Of a stretch of DNA of 25,789 nucleotides, positions 16,222 to 24,096 are shown piece by piece. Each line of letters starts with the position of its first letter. Within the stretch, counting starts at the first letter, position 1. This DNA comes from JAAYQU01 sp037441445 (lineage in GTDB: Bacteria > Bacteroidota > Bacteroidia > Bacteroidales > Salinivirgaceae): positions 1-25,789 of the forward strand of contig JBBISE010000032.1 in assembly GCA_037441445.1 (NCBI GenBank). The letters are read 5' to 3'. Made by a program: the position numbers and the translations under genes. Below the pieces are notes generated by a model, which ran no database searches, was not told the DNA's origin, and saw only the letters and a list, made by a program, of their open reading frames with translations.

Positions 16222-17517
16222 ATGACTGAAAACATTCATAGCGACAAAGATTTTTGGAGGGGCAACCGATTTTCCCGTTTTTTTGCGTGGTGTAGTGGAG
16301 GACGCATTTATATATTACAACAGTGCCCAACCGAAATAAACGTTTATCTTGGAATTGGGATTATTGTTTTCTTAACTGGGTTACTTGCTACCCTTTCCGG
16401 TGGTTACGCCGTTTGGATGGTGTTTGAGACCTTATGGGCTGCCATTGTTTTTGGATTGTTTTGGGGAACCATGATTTTCTTCCTTGACTGGTACCTTGTG
16501 GCATCGCTTAGGAAAGAAAAGATGTGGTGGAAAGAATTGTTTATGGCGTTTCCCAGATTAGTATTATCTGTTTTTATTGCAGTTGTCGTGGCCAGGCCTG
16601 TTGAGATGAGGTTATTTGAAAAGGAGATTGAGGCCAGGATGGCCAAAGGGCAACTTAAGCAGCGGCAACAGGCTGACAGCATGTTAATTGTTCAATTTTC
16701 TGAAATAGAAAAACTGAAAAACAGAAACGATTCATTACAGTCACGAATTGACGAAATGACCTCCCGCAGGGATCGATTGTTTTCCATGTATATTGCTGAA
16801 GCTGAGGGCACCAGTGGAACAGGAATTGCCGGAAAAGGGTCTGTGTTCCGTGAGAAGAAGGCTGAATATGACAAGGCACAGGCGGAATTAGATGAGACTA
16901 AAACACGTTTTTTTCCCCTTATTGAACAAAATTTTGAAAGGCTGAAGTTTCTTCAGCGCGAGCGAGATCAATTGTTGACTGCAAATCAGGTAATTATAAC
17001 TCGCACTAAGGGTTTTCTCTCCAGGTTCAGAAGTTTGAACGAATTGCAACAGGAAGATCCATCGGTGGATGCTGTTTCGTGGTTTATTTTATTACTTTTT
17101 GTGGTTATTGAAACCTCGCCTATTTTTGTTAAGTTGATTTCAAACCGCGGTCCATACGACGATTTGCTTGCCCTGGAGCAGCTTAGGACAAGTGCCGAGG
17201 CAAAAAAATCCTATACCAGTATTCGCAACCAACTGCTTCGCGAATTAGATTTGGAACACGAAATGGTGCAGGCCGAGATGTCTGTCCATCAGGCTTCGAG
17301 TAAAGAATCGGTGGAAAAACTGGCCGAAGCTCAACGCGAAATAAACACGGCCAGGATACAGAAATGGAAGGAACACCAGTTGGGGTTGAATGGCAACACA
17401 ACCACCGGTAACCGTCCGGTTCTGATTGATTTCATTAAAAAAGCGCAGGAAGATACGCCTGTTGCCAGCGATAATGCGGAAAACGTGGAAAGTGATAAAA
17501 ACAAAGAGGGTGTCTAA
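16222..17517 (+). CDS. DUF4407 membrane and coiled-coil protein
   Basis: This 431-residue protein matches DUF4407 in layout: three membrane helices near the N-terminus (about 41-62, 70-92 and 109-127), a long charged coiled coil (about 128-270), a fourth helix (about 284-306, WFILLLFVVIETSPIFVKLIS) and a second coiled coil (310-395). The family hallmarks FFLDWYLV at about 86-93 and the Gly-rich GTSGTGIAGKGSVFREKKAEY at about 196-215 are present. Function of DUF4407 proteins is not established; a scaffold or mechanical/membrane-linking role is a guess. It probably shares a transcript with the two receptors upstream. Its last codons (Gly-Val-stop) fall inside the palindromic element starting near 17506, so its original C-terminus may have been different. 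Confidence 0.85.
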   Translation: MTENIHSDKDFWRGNRFSRFFAWCSGGRIYILQQCPTEINVYLGIGIIVFLTGLLATLSGGYAVWMVFETLWAAIVFGLFWGTMIFFLDWYLVASLRKEKMWWKELFMAFPRLVLSVFIAVVVARPVEMRLFEKEIEARMAKGQLKQRQQADSMLIVQFSEIEKLKNRNDSLQSRIDEMTSRRDRLFSMYIAEAEGTSGTGIAGKGSVFREKKAEYDKAQAELDETKTRFFPLIEQNFERLKFLQRERDQLLTANQVIITRTKGFLSRFRSLNELQQEDPSVDAVSWFILLLFVVIETSPIFVKLISNRGPYDDLLALEQLRTSAEAKKSYTSIRNQLLRELDLEHEMVQAEMSVHQASSKESVEKLAEAQREINTARIQKWKEHQLGLNGNTTTGNRPVLIDFIKKAQEDTPVASDNAENVESDKNKEGV

Positions 17518-17636
17518 AAAGTCCAAAAAGCACGTCATTGCAAGAAGGAACGACGATGTAAACTTCTGATTATCAAGTAAAATAGATTACTATGTTGCAT
17601 TCGCGATGACAAACCGGGAACTTTTTAGACAGCCCC
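17506..17636. mobile_element. Decayed MITE/REP-like palindromic element
   Basis: TGTCTAAAAAGT at 17511-17522 is the exact inverted complement of ACTTTTTAGACA at 17620-17631. Flanking GG/CC-rich bases extend the pairing imperfectly to 17506 and 17636. Inside, GTCATTGCAA (17534-17543) pairs with TCGCGATGAC (17601-17610) at eight of ten positions, with G-U-compatible differences. The whole 131-bp piece therefore folds back on itself. It encodes no transposase. The structure fits a small non-autonomous transposon or palindromic repeat with worn arms. Its left end supplies the last codons and the stop of the DUF4407 gene. Origin from an IS with similar ends is inference. Confidence 0.65.
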
Positions 17637-17654
17637 TTTATTTTTATGTTTGAA

Positions 17655-18062
17655 CTAGTTTGGCTTTATTTCGATGTATCGGAAATCGAAATCAACCGTC
17701 TCTGATAATTCCGTTCCTACGTCAAGCATATCTTCATCGCCCTCTTCATAATACCAATCGATAGATGTTTTGATGTTGTTGTTGTATATCTTATTGATTA
17801 ATAGCAATATGTCAAGAATGAATTTAGCACTTGCTGAATTGAAATATGAAAGTTTAAATTTGAAAACAGCGGGTTTTACCGAGAAGTGCTCTGCGAACTC
17901 AGGTGCACTGGCATTGAAATTTTCCAGCCATTCGACTATTGGAAGGTAGAACTGTCGAACATTTTCGGGTCTTGAACATCCCTTTATCTCAAACTGATAA
18001 TTGTTGATGTCAAAAATAACCTGAGGGGTTGAGTTTGTTTCATCGATTATGATAGGCTTCAT
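17655..18062 (-). CDS. SiaC-like regulatory phosphoprotein (DUF1987)
   Basis: I start this gene at the ATG at 18062, giving 135 residues that begin MKPIIIDETNSTPQVIFD, the usual DUF1987/SiaC N-terminus. The frame continues to 18107, but the extra 15 residues do not match the family. Diagnostic stretches are FYLPIVEWLENF (38-49), LSYFNSASAKFILDILL (71-87) and DWYYEEGDEDMLDVG (102-116). In Pseudomonas, SiaC is switched by phosphorylation on a threonine in the strand-helix turn; here the equivalent place reads FNSASAK with Ser76 (alignment inferred by eye). It would be the substrate of the SiaB-like kinase encoded upstream. A well-placed promoter at 18151-18182 suggests it can be transcribed separately from that kinase. 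Confidence 0.87.
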   Translation of the reverse strand: MKPIIIDETNSTPQVIFDINNYQFEIKGCSRPENVRQFYLPIVEWLENFNASAPEFAEHFSVKPAVFKFKLSYFNSASAKFILDILLLINKIYNNNIKTSIDWYYEEGDEDMLDVGTELSETVDFDFRYIEIKPN

Positions 18063-18150
18063 ACATTTGTATTTTTTCGGTTCAGTTTCACATGAATTTA
18101 ATCGCAATTCTTAGGATTTGTCGCATGTGGAAAGTCTCTTGTCTTGATTG

Positions 18151-18182
18151 CAAATATAGTTATTTAAAAGTAAACAATCCAA
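18151..18182 (-). promoter_or_regulatory. Candidate promoter for the SiaC-like gene
   Basis: On the minus strand TTG (18182-18180) and TATATTTG (18158-18151) are separated by 21 bases, matching the Bacteroidota TTG-N19-21-TAnnTTTG pattern. Transcription would start near 18144, about 80 bases ahead of the ATG at 18062. Confidence 0.5.
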
Positions 18183-18249
18183 TTCTGTTTCTGTTTATTG
18201 ACCCTGTCATCTCTTTCAGTCAGCTATGACAGCTTAATAATTTATGGCA

Positions 18250-18759
18250 TCACACAATTACTGAAATACAAAAGTAATAGTGTTTATCGTTGATTGGCTC
18301 TGTCTTATAGGAAATTTTTTCAGACGAATTCCTGCGTATAATATATAATCCCAACCCGGCACCGCCCTTATCGCTAAGATTTTTGTTAATAAGGTTCATG
18401 CTAAACATTTCAGAAAGATTTGGAAGGTTATTGTTAAGGTAATCAATTTTATCGATTAGGGTTTCTCTGTCCGATGAATAAATTATGTTGCAGCTATCGA
18501 TAACAAACTCGTTTTCCTTGAATGATAACCTGAATGAGGGAAAAGGGCCATTCTCAATTTTTACGGAATGCATCTGGATGTTTTCCAAAATCTCAACAGC
18601 CGTTGAAAACAAACGTTTGTACCTTAGCTTTTCTATACCCAAAGGCCTGACTACTTCCTCGAGTTTAGTAAGAAGCCCAGATACCGTATCAAAGGTTACA
18701 ACTCCTTGAAAATAAAGAAGTTCAAAACAGTTCGTAGTTGGCATTATTTGTTTTCTCAT
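18250..18759 (-). CDS. SiaB-like protein kinase (GHKL fold)
   Basis: With the ATG at 18759 this is 169 residues; the ATG at 18744 (MPTTNCFELLYFQG) is also possible, and the frame extends unconvincingly to 18813. The fold is a small GHKL ATPase like SiaB and anti-sigma kinases. FELLYFQGVVTFDTVSGLL is the conserved N-terminal strand-helix. The N-box EILENIQMHS (56-65) binds Mg-ATP, and the G-box DKGGAGLGLYIIRR (130-143) forms the lid. There is no membrane segment and no H-box, so it should phosphorylate a protein serine or threonine, presumably the SiaC-like protein encoded next. A near-consensus TATCTTTC at 18784-18777 on the minus strand may be its -7 box and favours the shorter starts. No SiaA-type phosphatase or SiaD-type cyclase is adjacent. 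Confidence 0.83.
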   Translation of the reverse strand: MRKQIMPTTNCFELLYFQGVVTFDTVSGLLTKLEEVVRPLGIEKLRYKRLFSTAVEILENIQMHSVKIENGPFPSFRLSFKENEFVIDSCNIIYSSDRETLIDKIDYLNNNLPNLSEMFSMNLINKNLSDKGGAGLGLYIIRRNSSEKISYKTEPINDKHYYFCISVIV

Positions 18760-18943
18760 TCTGAGATTGTTGTTGCGAAAGATACAAAATGGTTTCGAGA
18801 AAAACTGCACCAATCGCGAAAAATATTCAACTCATGGGTTGTTAATGATTTGTTAATCCTTAAGTTGTAAATGGGCCAGACAATAGTGTGAAAAATCAGG
18901 GTACAGCGGTTCTTAACGTTTACAATTGCTTTTTTACACCTGA

Positions 18944-19537
18944 CTATTGGATACTGTTTTCCTCTTCGACTGTAATATGCTGCCAATTGGTGTTGTTCTT
19001 TATCCGGCTTATTTGCATTGCGCTTACCGCGAAAAGTTGGGCAATAATTGTACTTTTTATGCCTCTGGCCAACATTTTCTTTATATGAACTACATCTGGG
19101 GCCGTGAGTTTTTTACCATCAAATTTTTCGGGTTCTCTTGTTTTTTTCTTTTTCAGGAGAGCTTTGCTGTGCTGAATAGTTTCCCTTTTAGTCGCCCATT
19201 TTAGGTTTGATACATTGTTGTTCCTTTTGTTTCCATCAATATGAATTACTGAATCTTGCAAGTCGCTGTCGCGGGGGATGAACATTTCTGCCACTAAATT
19301 ATGCACTAAAAAAGTACGAAGTTTTCCTAAACAGCGAAAACGTGCTATCGTGAAATCACGGATTTTTCCCAATTTGATAATTCTGGGTTGGCCTGACTTA
19401 TTCATGAAACTGCGAATTCGGCCATAGTTACTTATTTCGTAATGCTTGTCGGCATAAGGGATTTTCTCCCATTGTTCGTCGGTTAGTTTTCGTAGTCGGG
19501 GCTGCATTGTGATTTGGCTTTTGGATTTGTAGGACAA
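18944..19537 (-). CDS. NUMOD4 / HNH endonuclease-like protein with C-terminal HTH
   Basis: This 197-residue protein combines three modules. The first is a NUMOD4 motif (about 20-45, EQWEKIPYADKHYEISNYGRIRS). The second is an HNH_3-type nuclease core (about 76-118) with LVHNLVAEMFIP and VIHIDGNKRNNNVSNLKWAT; H79, H99, N103 and N111 are candidate active or structural residues. The third is a helix-turn-helix (about 144-188, LTAPDVVHIKKMLARGIKS followed by FAVSAMQISRIKNNTNWQHI). Such proteins are related to homing endonucleases, but stand-alone versions are common in Bacteroidota and phages. There is no intron or intein here, and it lies free between the SiaB-like gene and the phosphorelay operon. 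It may be a lone mobile nuclease or a DNA-binding regulator derived from one. The ATG at 19507 is an alternative start. Confidence 0.85.
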   Translation of the reverse strand: MSYKSKSQITMQPRLRKLTDEQWEKIPYADKHYEISNYGRIRSFMNKSGQPRIIKLGKIRDFTIARFRCLGKLRTFLVHNLVAEMFIPRDSDLQDSVIHIDGNKRNNNVSNLKWATKRETIQHSKALLKKKKTREPEKFDGKKLTAPDVVHIKKMLARGIKSTIIAQLFAVSAMQISRIKNNTNWQHITVEEENSIQ

Positions 19538-19611
19538 TGAGGTTTTCTGCCAACAAAAATTATACCTTAAATTAGTATTGAAATTTTACCCAAAAGGATT
19601 GAGTCCGTTCG

Positions 19612-22600
19612 CTAAATAATCCCCTTAATCTTTTTCAGATCCTTGCATACTTCAGAAAGAAGTCGTATTGTTTCATCAACCAGTGTTGTTGTTTGTTCAT
19701 TATCGGTTTGTTTTTGCGCATTAATCTCCAATTGCCGGATTATTTTGTTTAATGGCACAATGTCTAATGTGTCAATTGCGGGTTTAATTCTATGCGATAC
19801 TTTATAGAGTGTTTCCCAATCGCGGGAATCGTGGGCCTCTTTAATCTGGGAAGCATTTTTGCACGTGTTCTCAAGGAAGGTTTCTATTAATTGGCTGATT
19901 TGCTCCCGGTTATTATTTGTCAGATATCTGATTTTATCCATACTAAAGGTAGCACGGATTCCAGTCTCCAGATCTTTTTTCGGATGGACATCCAGTGACA
20001 GAAACGTGTTGATGGCCGATATAAGCTGTTCCAGGTCAAAGGGTTTTGGCAGGAAATCGTTCATGCCGGCCTGAATGTATTTTTGAATCTTTTTACGGTT
20101 TGTCTCGGCTGATAATCCAATAATTGGTGTTGTTATTTTTAATTGCTGCCGGATTATTTTGGTTGCTACATACCCATCAACTACCGGCATTTGAATGTCC
20201 ATTATTATTAGGTCAAAAGCAGACTGCTCAATGGCTTTCAATGCCTCGGCTCCATTGGTTACAATATGTGGGTCGTTTCCCATGTTCTTCAGGGCCGTTT
20301 TTATTATGACAATATTGGTTGGGTTATCTTCGGCAACCAGAATTTTCTTGTCTTTGGGAATGATTGTGTAATCTACCTTTCTGTGTTGTCCTTGTATATC
20401 CGATTGTTGTCCTGTTTTCATTGTCAGGTTGAACCAAAAGACCGTTCCACTGCCCAATTGGCTTTTCACATAGAGGGTACCACCCAGCGCTTCAACCAAC
20501 TGTTTACTGATGCTCAGTCCCAGTCCGGTTCCTCCATATTTTGTTGCACTTGCCTGACTTACCGGGTTAAACCGCTCAAAAATATGGGTAAGGTCTTCGG
20601 ACTTTATTCCTATTCCGGTGTCGATTACGGCAAAACGTATCTTTTGTTGGTCTGGAAATATTTTTTTACAATCTATTTTGCAGGTTACTGAACCCGATTC
20701 CGTAAATTTAAGTGCATTGTTCAAGAGATTGAGCAATACCTGGTTAAGTCTTACAGGATCGCTAATAAGCACGGGAGCAATGTTGCTGTCTAATTCTAGT
20801 TTAAGTGTGTTCCCCCGTTTTTTTGACTGATTTTGTAACGTGTAGTAAAGAGTTGAAACAATGCTCACCAGCTCAAATCCTGTTTTCTCGGTTGTCAATT
20901 TCCCTGCAGCAATTTTGCTGATATCGAGTAAATCATTCAAAATCGTTAGCATATTGTTCGATGATGCTTTGATAGCATCCATGAACTTCTTTTGTTCGGC
21001 AGTTAGTTTTGTTCCATACAGAAGCTCTGTCAGTCCAACAATCCCATGCATTGGAGTCCGTATTTCGTGACTGATATTGGCAAGAAAACGGCTTTTTGCT
21101 TCGGTGGCCTCCTCGGCTTTGGCTTTTTGGTATAGCAATTCGAATTCCAGGTTTTTCTGTTCGGTGATATCCGATAAGGTGCCCACTATTTTAATGGGAG
21201 TTTGGTGTTGGAATTCGGTCGATTTTCCTTTCATCAGAATCCAAACATGCGATGACTTTGGTACATGTATCTGAAATTCAAGGTCGAAGCGGTTAATCCT
21301 GCCTTGTTTGATTTCGTCTAATCTTTTTATGACAGCATGTTTATAGTCGTGTACAATCAGTTCCAAACAGGCTTCCATGGTGTTGATGGAGTCAACCGGT
21401 ATGTGTGTAATTTCAAACCAACGTGGGCTTAGGTATAACGAATCGCTGTGGATGGACCACTCCCAAATGGCTTCGTTGGCAGCGTCCAGTGCATATTTCA
21501 GACGCAATTCGTTTTGTTGTATAAGCCTTTCTGTTAGTTTCTTATCTGTAATGTCACGAAATTGCCAAAAATGCCCGTCCAATTTTTCGTTGTAAAATAG
21601 CGGAGTGTAATCGCGTTCAAAAATTCTTCCATTACTGAAGCGTAGTTCTTCATTTATTACGGGTTTCAGGCTTTCTTTGAGTGAATTAATTTGTTGCAAA
21701 TAACCGATTGGGTTATCGTTATTTTCTGCTGTAACCTTGTCAATAAGCATCTTTTCCTGTCCCACTAGTTCAAGGGCTTGAACATCGATTTGAAACAAAT
21801 CGCAGAACTTTTGATTCGTGTGTTCAATAATGTTCCAACTGTTTTCAAGAAGTACACCGCTGTTTAAATTTTGAATAATGGTACCAAGCTTGCTGGTGGC
21901 AATGTCTATTTGTTCTTGTTTATTTTTTCGGCTGATAGCATTGGCAAAAATTTCACCCAATAGTTTTAATAACCTCAGGTGGTGTTTGTTCCACTCTTTG
22001 TCTTTTGAGGTAGCTGCAAATCCGACGAAACCAATGGGTTGGTTTTCGGAAACAATAGGAGCAAAAGTTACATTTGAAATCTGTAAAGTGCTGAGCATGT
22101 GCCGTTCAAACCGATATTTTTTCGAAAGCTTTTCCTGATTTTTGATGGATATGGTTTCGCTTCTCCTTAGCCTTTTAAGCAGGGTACCGATGTTTTCGGA
22201 AGGAATGAAGCCTGGAAGCGTTTCCATTTTTGTGTGAATTTTCCGGGCCCAATGATGATTCAGTCTGGCTTCGTTTTTTTCTTTGTTTAACAAGTAAACA
22301 AACCCGTAATCAACGGACAGGTAATGCCCAATCTGTTCCAACACGTGGTTTATCTCACGTTCGATATTTTCAAGCGTGATGTTAATAAACCGGGTCGATG
22401 TATTGGCTATGATTTCGTCAACATTCGAGGCAATTTTTAATTCTTCCTGAGCTACAATGCGCTGGGTTATTTCCCGGCTGTGCACTGCAATTCCTCCGAA
22501 TGATTTATCGCGGTTTTCGCGGCGTGTTATTGTAAGGTTGAACCAAAGGTTTGTTGCTCGTTCTTTGGCCATAATGTCATACGAGATGGGTTGCGAACTG

Positions 22601-24087
22601 TGTTTTAATACCTGAAAAGCGTGCATTATTAGCCTTTTGGCCTCTTTGGGTATTTCCAGATCCTGTAAATTTTTGTTTTTGTAACTTGGGCTTTGTGAAA
22701 TCGGAATTTGGCTTATGACTTTCTGTTGCTCATCAACTAAAAACAGGTAATCACCCATGGCCGTGATTGTGTTTATTAGCTGTTGGCTTGTCTCGAACAG
22801 TTTCTCTTCAGTTTGGGTTTGCCTGGTAATATCCGATGCAATCCCGGCATATCTTCTGGTTTTACCATCGGGATCGGGAACGGGAAAGGCTTTTACCCGT
22901 ACAATCCGATTGTTATTGGAGGTTATTATTCTAAAGTCGATGTTTATCTCTTCGAAGCGTAAAGCTCCCCGCATGGTTTGTTTGATCCGGTCTAAGTCTG
23001 CTGGATGTATTGCCCGAAGAAGCCTGAATGGGCTTTTGGCGGGATTGGGTGTCCTGGCTCCAAAAATTTTGTGAAAGTTTGGCCCTGAGAAAGCCAGACT
23101 CCGTTTGTCTAAATCGTAAATCCAAAAATAGTCGTTAATGGAAGAAATTAACTGCGATAGTAGCTCCTCGCGTTCACTAAGCTTTGTTTCAGATATTTTT
23201 TTTTCGTTTATATCCAAAAAACTACAGGAAATGAGTCGTGTTCCTAAAAAAGTATCTTCGATGAAGGCCGAACTGACTATGGTCCAACGTGTGCCGTGGG
23301 GTGCTTTTAGCCTGAGTTCGAATGGGGCATTTTGCCCTTTTTTAATGGCATTGATATGCAGTATTAGGCGATCGAAGCATTCGGGCAAAAGAAAATTAGA
23401 GATAGATTGGTTTATGGTTTCATCTTTTTCTAAGCCTACCATGCCGGCAAAAACCGAATTGCAATAAGTTATTTCTAGTTCGGTGGTTAAAAGGGTAAGA
23501 CCTTCATTCAGGTTGTCAGCCAGTTGCCGGTAAGGCGTTTGATAATGTCCTAACGGAATCTTGGCCGGGACTTCTATATGGCTTTCTGCCAGTCTTTTAT
23601 AATTAATGCAGTTGATCAGCACAAATCCGGCTTTTTGGAAAACAGGTCCGCAAAACGAAATTGCCTTCTCGTCAATTTTTTGCTCTTCAGGAACTGACAA
23701 AAGCATGACACCGTTTTGTTCAAGGTTAATTAAACAGTGTTTATACCCATGTTCCGCTGCTTTTAAAACCGCGTTCTCGGCTTCTTTTTCGATGTTTTGC
23801 CAAAGATCTCCTTTTCTTGTAAGTGCATTAAAAAGAGGGGCTTGCTTGTCAAGTTCATGCCGTACTTTTATCTTATGTCTGGGGTTTCCTGTCAGAAGAT
23901 ATACATTGCGGCGTATGGGTGAACACTTCTCTGCATCTACATAAAAAGTAAATTTTCCTGATGGCCAGTGTTCAAGCAAGTAGTTTTCAATTGTTTGTAG
24001 ATTGCTGGATAAATCCACAGAGTTGCCCAGCGTGCACAGCACTGGCAATAAGTTTTCTGGTTTGTTATTTGAACCAAAGTCAGCCAT
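19612..24087 (-). CDS. Cytoplasmic multi-PAS/GAF hybrid sensor histidine kinase with REC and Hpt
   Basis: This 1491-residue kinase has no membrane segment or signal peptide. Reading N to C, residues 1-165 look like a diverged GAF. PAS domains lie at about 185-293, 305-422 and 432-545. A GAF follows at about 555-722, then PAS domains at about 730-848 and 860-976. HisKA has H1007 (FLANISHEIRTPMHG). The HATPase has N-box LLNLLNNALKF around 1118-1128, DTGIG at 1156-1160 and GGTGLGLSIS at 1185-1194. A receiver has D1254, D1297 (LIIMDIQMP) and K1348. An Hpt domain has H1432 (KVSHRIKPAIDTL). All relay residues are present, so it can run His-Asp-His and pass phosphate onward. It begins 9 bases after the sigma-54-type regulator, which is its likely final acceptor. 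GAF and PAS ligands cannot be told from sequence. Confidence 0.94.
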   Translation of the reverse strand: MADFGSNNKPENLLPVLCTLGNSVDLSSNLQTIENYLLEHWPSGKFTFYVDAEKCSPIRRNVYLLTGNPRHKIKVRHELDKQAPLFNALTRKGDLWQNIEKEAENAVLKAAEHGYKHCLINLEQNGVMLLSVPEEQKIDEKAISFCGPVFQKAGFVLINCINYKRLAESHIEVPAKIPLGHYQTPYRQLADNLNEGLTLLTTELEITYCNSVFAGMVGLEKDETINQSISNFLLPECFDRLILHINAIKKGQNAPFELRLKAPHGTRWTIVSSAFIEDTFLGTRLISCSFLDINEKKISETKLSEREELLSQLISSINDYFWIYDLDKRSLAFSGPNFHKIFGARTPNPAKSPFRLLRAIHPADLDRIKQTMRGALRFEEINIDFRIITSNNNRIVRVKAFPVPDPDGKTRRYAGIASDITRQTQTEEKLFETSQQLINTITAMGDYLFLVDEQQKVISQIPISQSPSYKNKNLQDLEIPKEAKRLIMHAFQVLKHSSQPISYDIMAKERATNLWFNLTITRRENRDKSFGGIAVHSREITQRIVAQEELKIASNVDEIIANTSTRFINITLENIEREINHVLEQIGHYLSVDYGFVYLLNKEKNEARLNHHWARKIHTKMETLPGFIPSENIGTLLKRLRRSETISIKNQEKLSKKYRFERHMLSTLQISNVTFAPIVSENQPIGFVGFAATSKDKEWNKHHLRLLKLLGEIFANAISRKNKQEQIDIATSKLGTIIQNLNSGVLLENSWNIIEHTNQKFCDLFQIDVQALELVGQEKMLIDKVTAENNDNPIGYLQQINSLKESLKPVINEELRFSNGRIFERDYTPLFYNEKLDGHFWQFRDITDKKLTERLIQQNELRLKYALDAANEAIWEWSIHSDSLYLSPRWFEITHIPVDSINTMEACLELIVHDYKHAVIKRLDEIKQGRINRFDLEFQIHVPKSSHVWILMKGKSTEFQHQTPIKIVGTLSDITEQKNLEFELLYQKAKAEEATEAKSRFLANISHEIRTPMHGIVGLTELLYGTKLTAEQKKFMDAIKASSNNMLTILNDLLDISKIAAGKLTTEKTGFELVSIVSTLYYTLQNQSKKRGNTLKLELDSNIAPVLISDPVRLNQVLLNLLNNALKFTESGSVTCKIDCKKIFPDQQKIRFAVIDTGIGIKSEDLTHIFERFNPVSQASATKYGGTGLGLSISKQLVEALGGTLYVKSQLGSGTVFWFNLTMKTGQQSDIQGQHRKVDYTIIPKDKKILVAEDNPTNIVIIKTALKNMGNDPHIVTNGAEALKAIEQSAFDLIIMDIQMPVVDGYVATKIIRQQLKITTPIIGLSAETNRKKIQKYIQAGMNDFLPKPFDLEQLISAINTFLSLDVHPKKDLETGIRATFSMDKIRYLTNNNREQISQLIETFLENTCKNASQIKEAHDSRDWETLYKVSHRIKPAIDTLDIVPLNKIIRQLEINAQKQTDNEQTTTLVDETIRLLSEVCKDLKKIKGII

Positions 24088-24096
24088 TCTCTTTTT

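Noticed and set aside
18204..18232. Inverted repeat CTGTCAT/ATGACAG after the SiaB-like gene
   Set aside because: The stem is only 7 bp with a 15-base loop and no U tract follows it on the minus strand, so I do not call it a terminator.
20266..20691. 141-codon open frame on the plus strand
   Set aside because: It is antisense to the kinase catalytic and receiver domains, which are clearly coding; no domain is seen in it.
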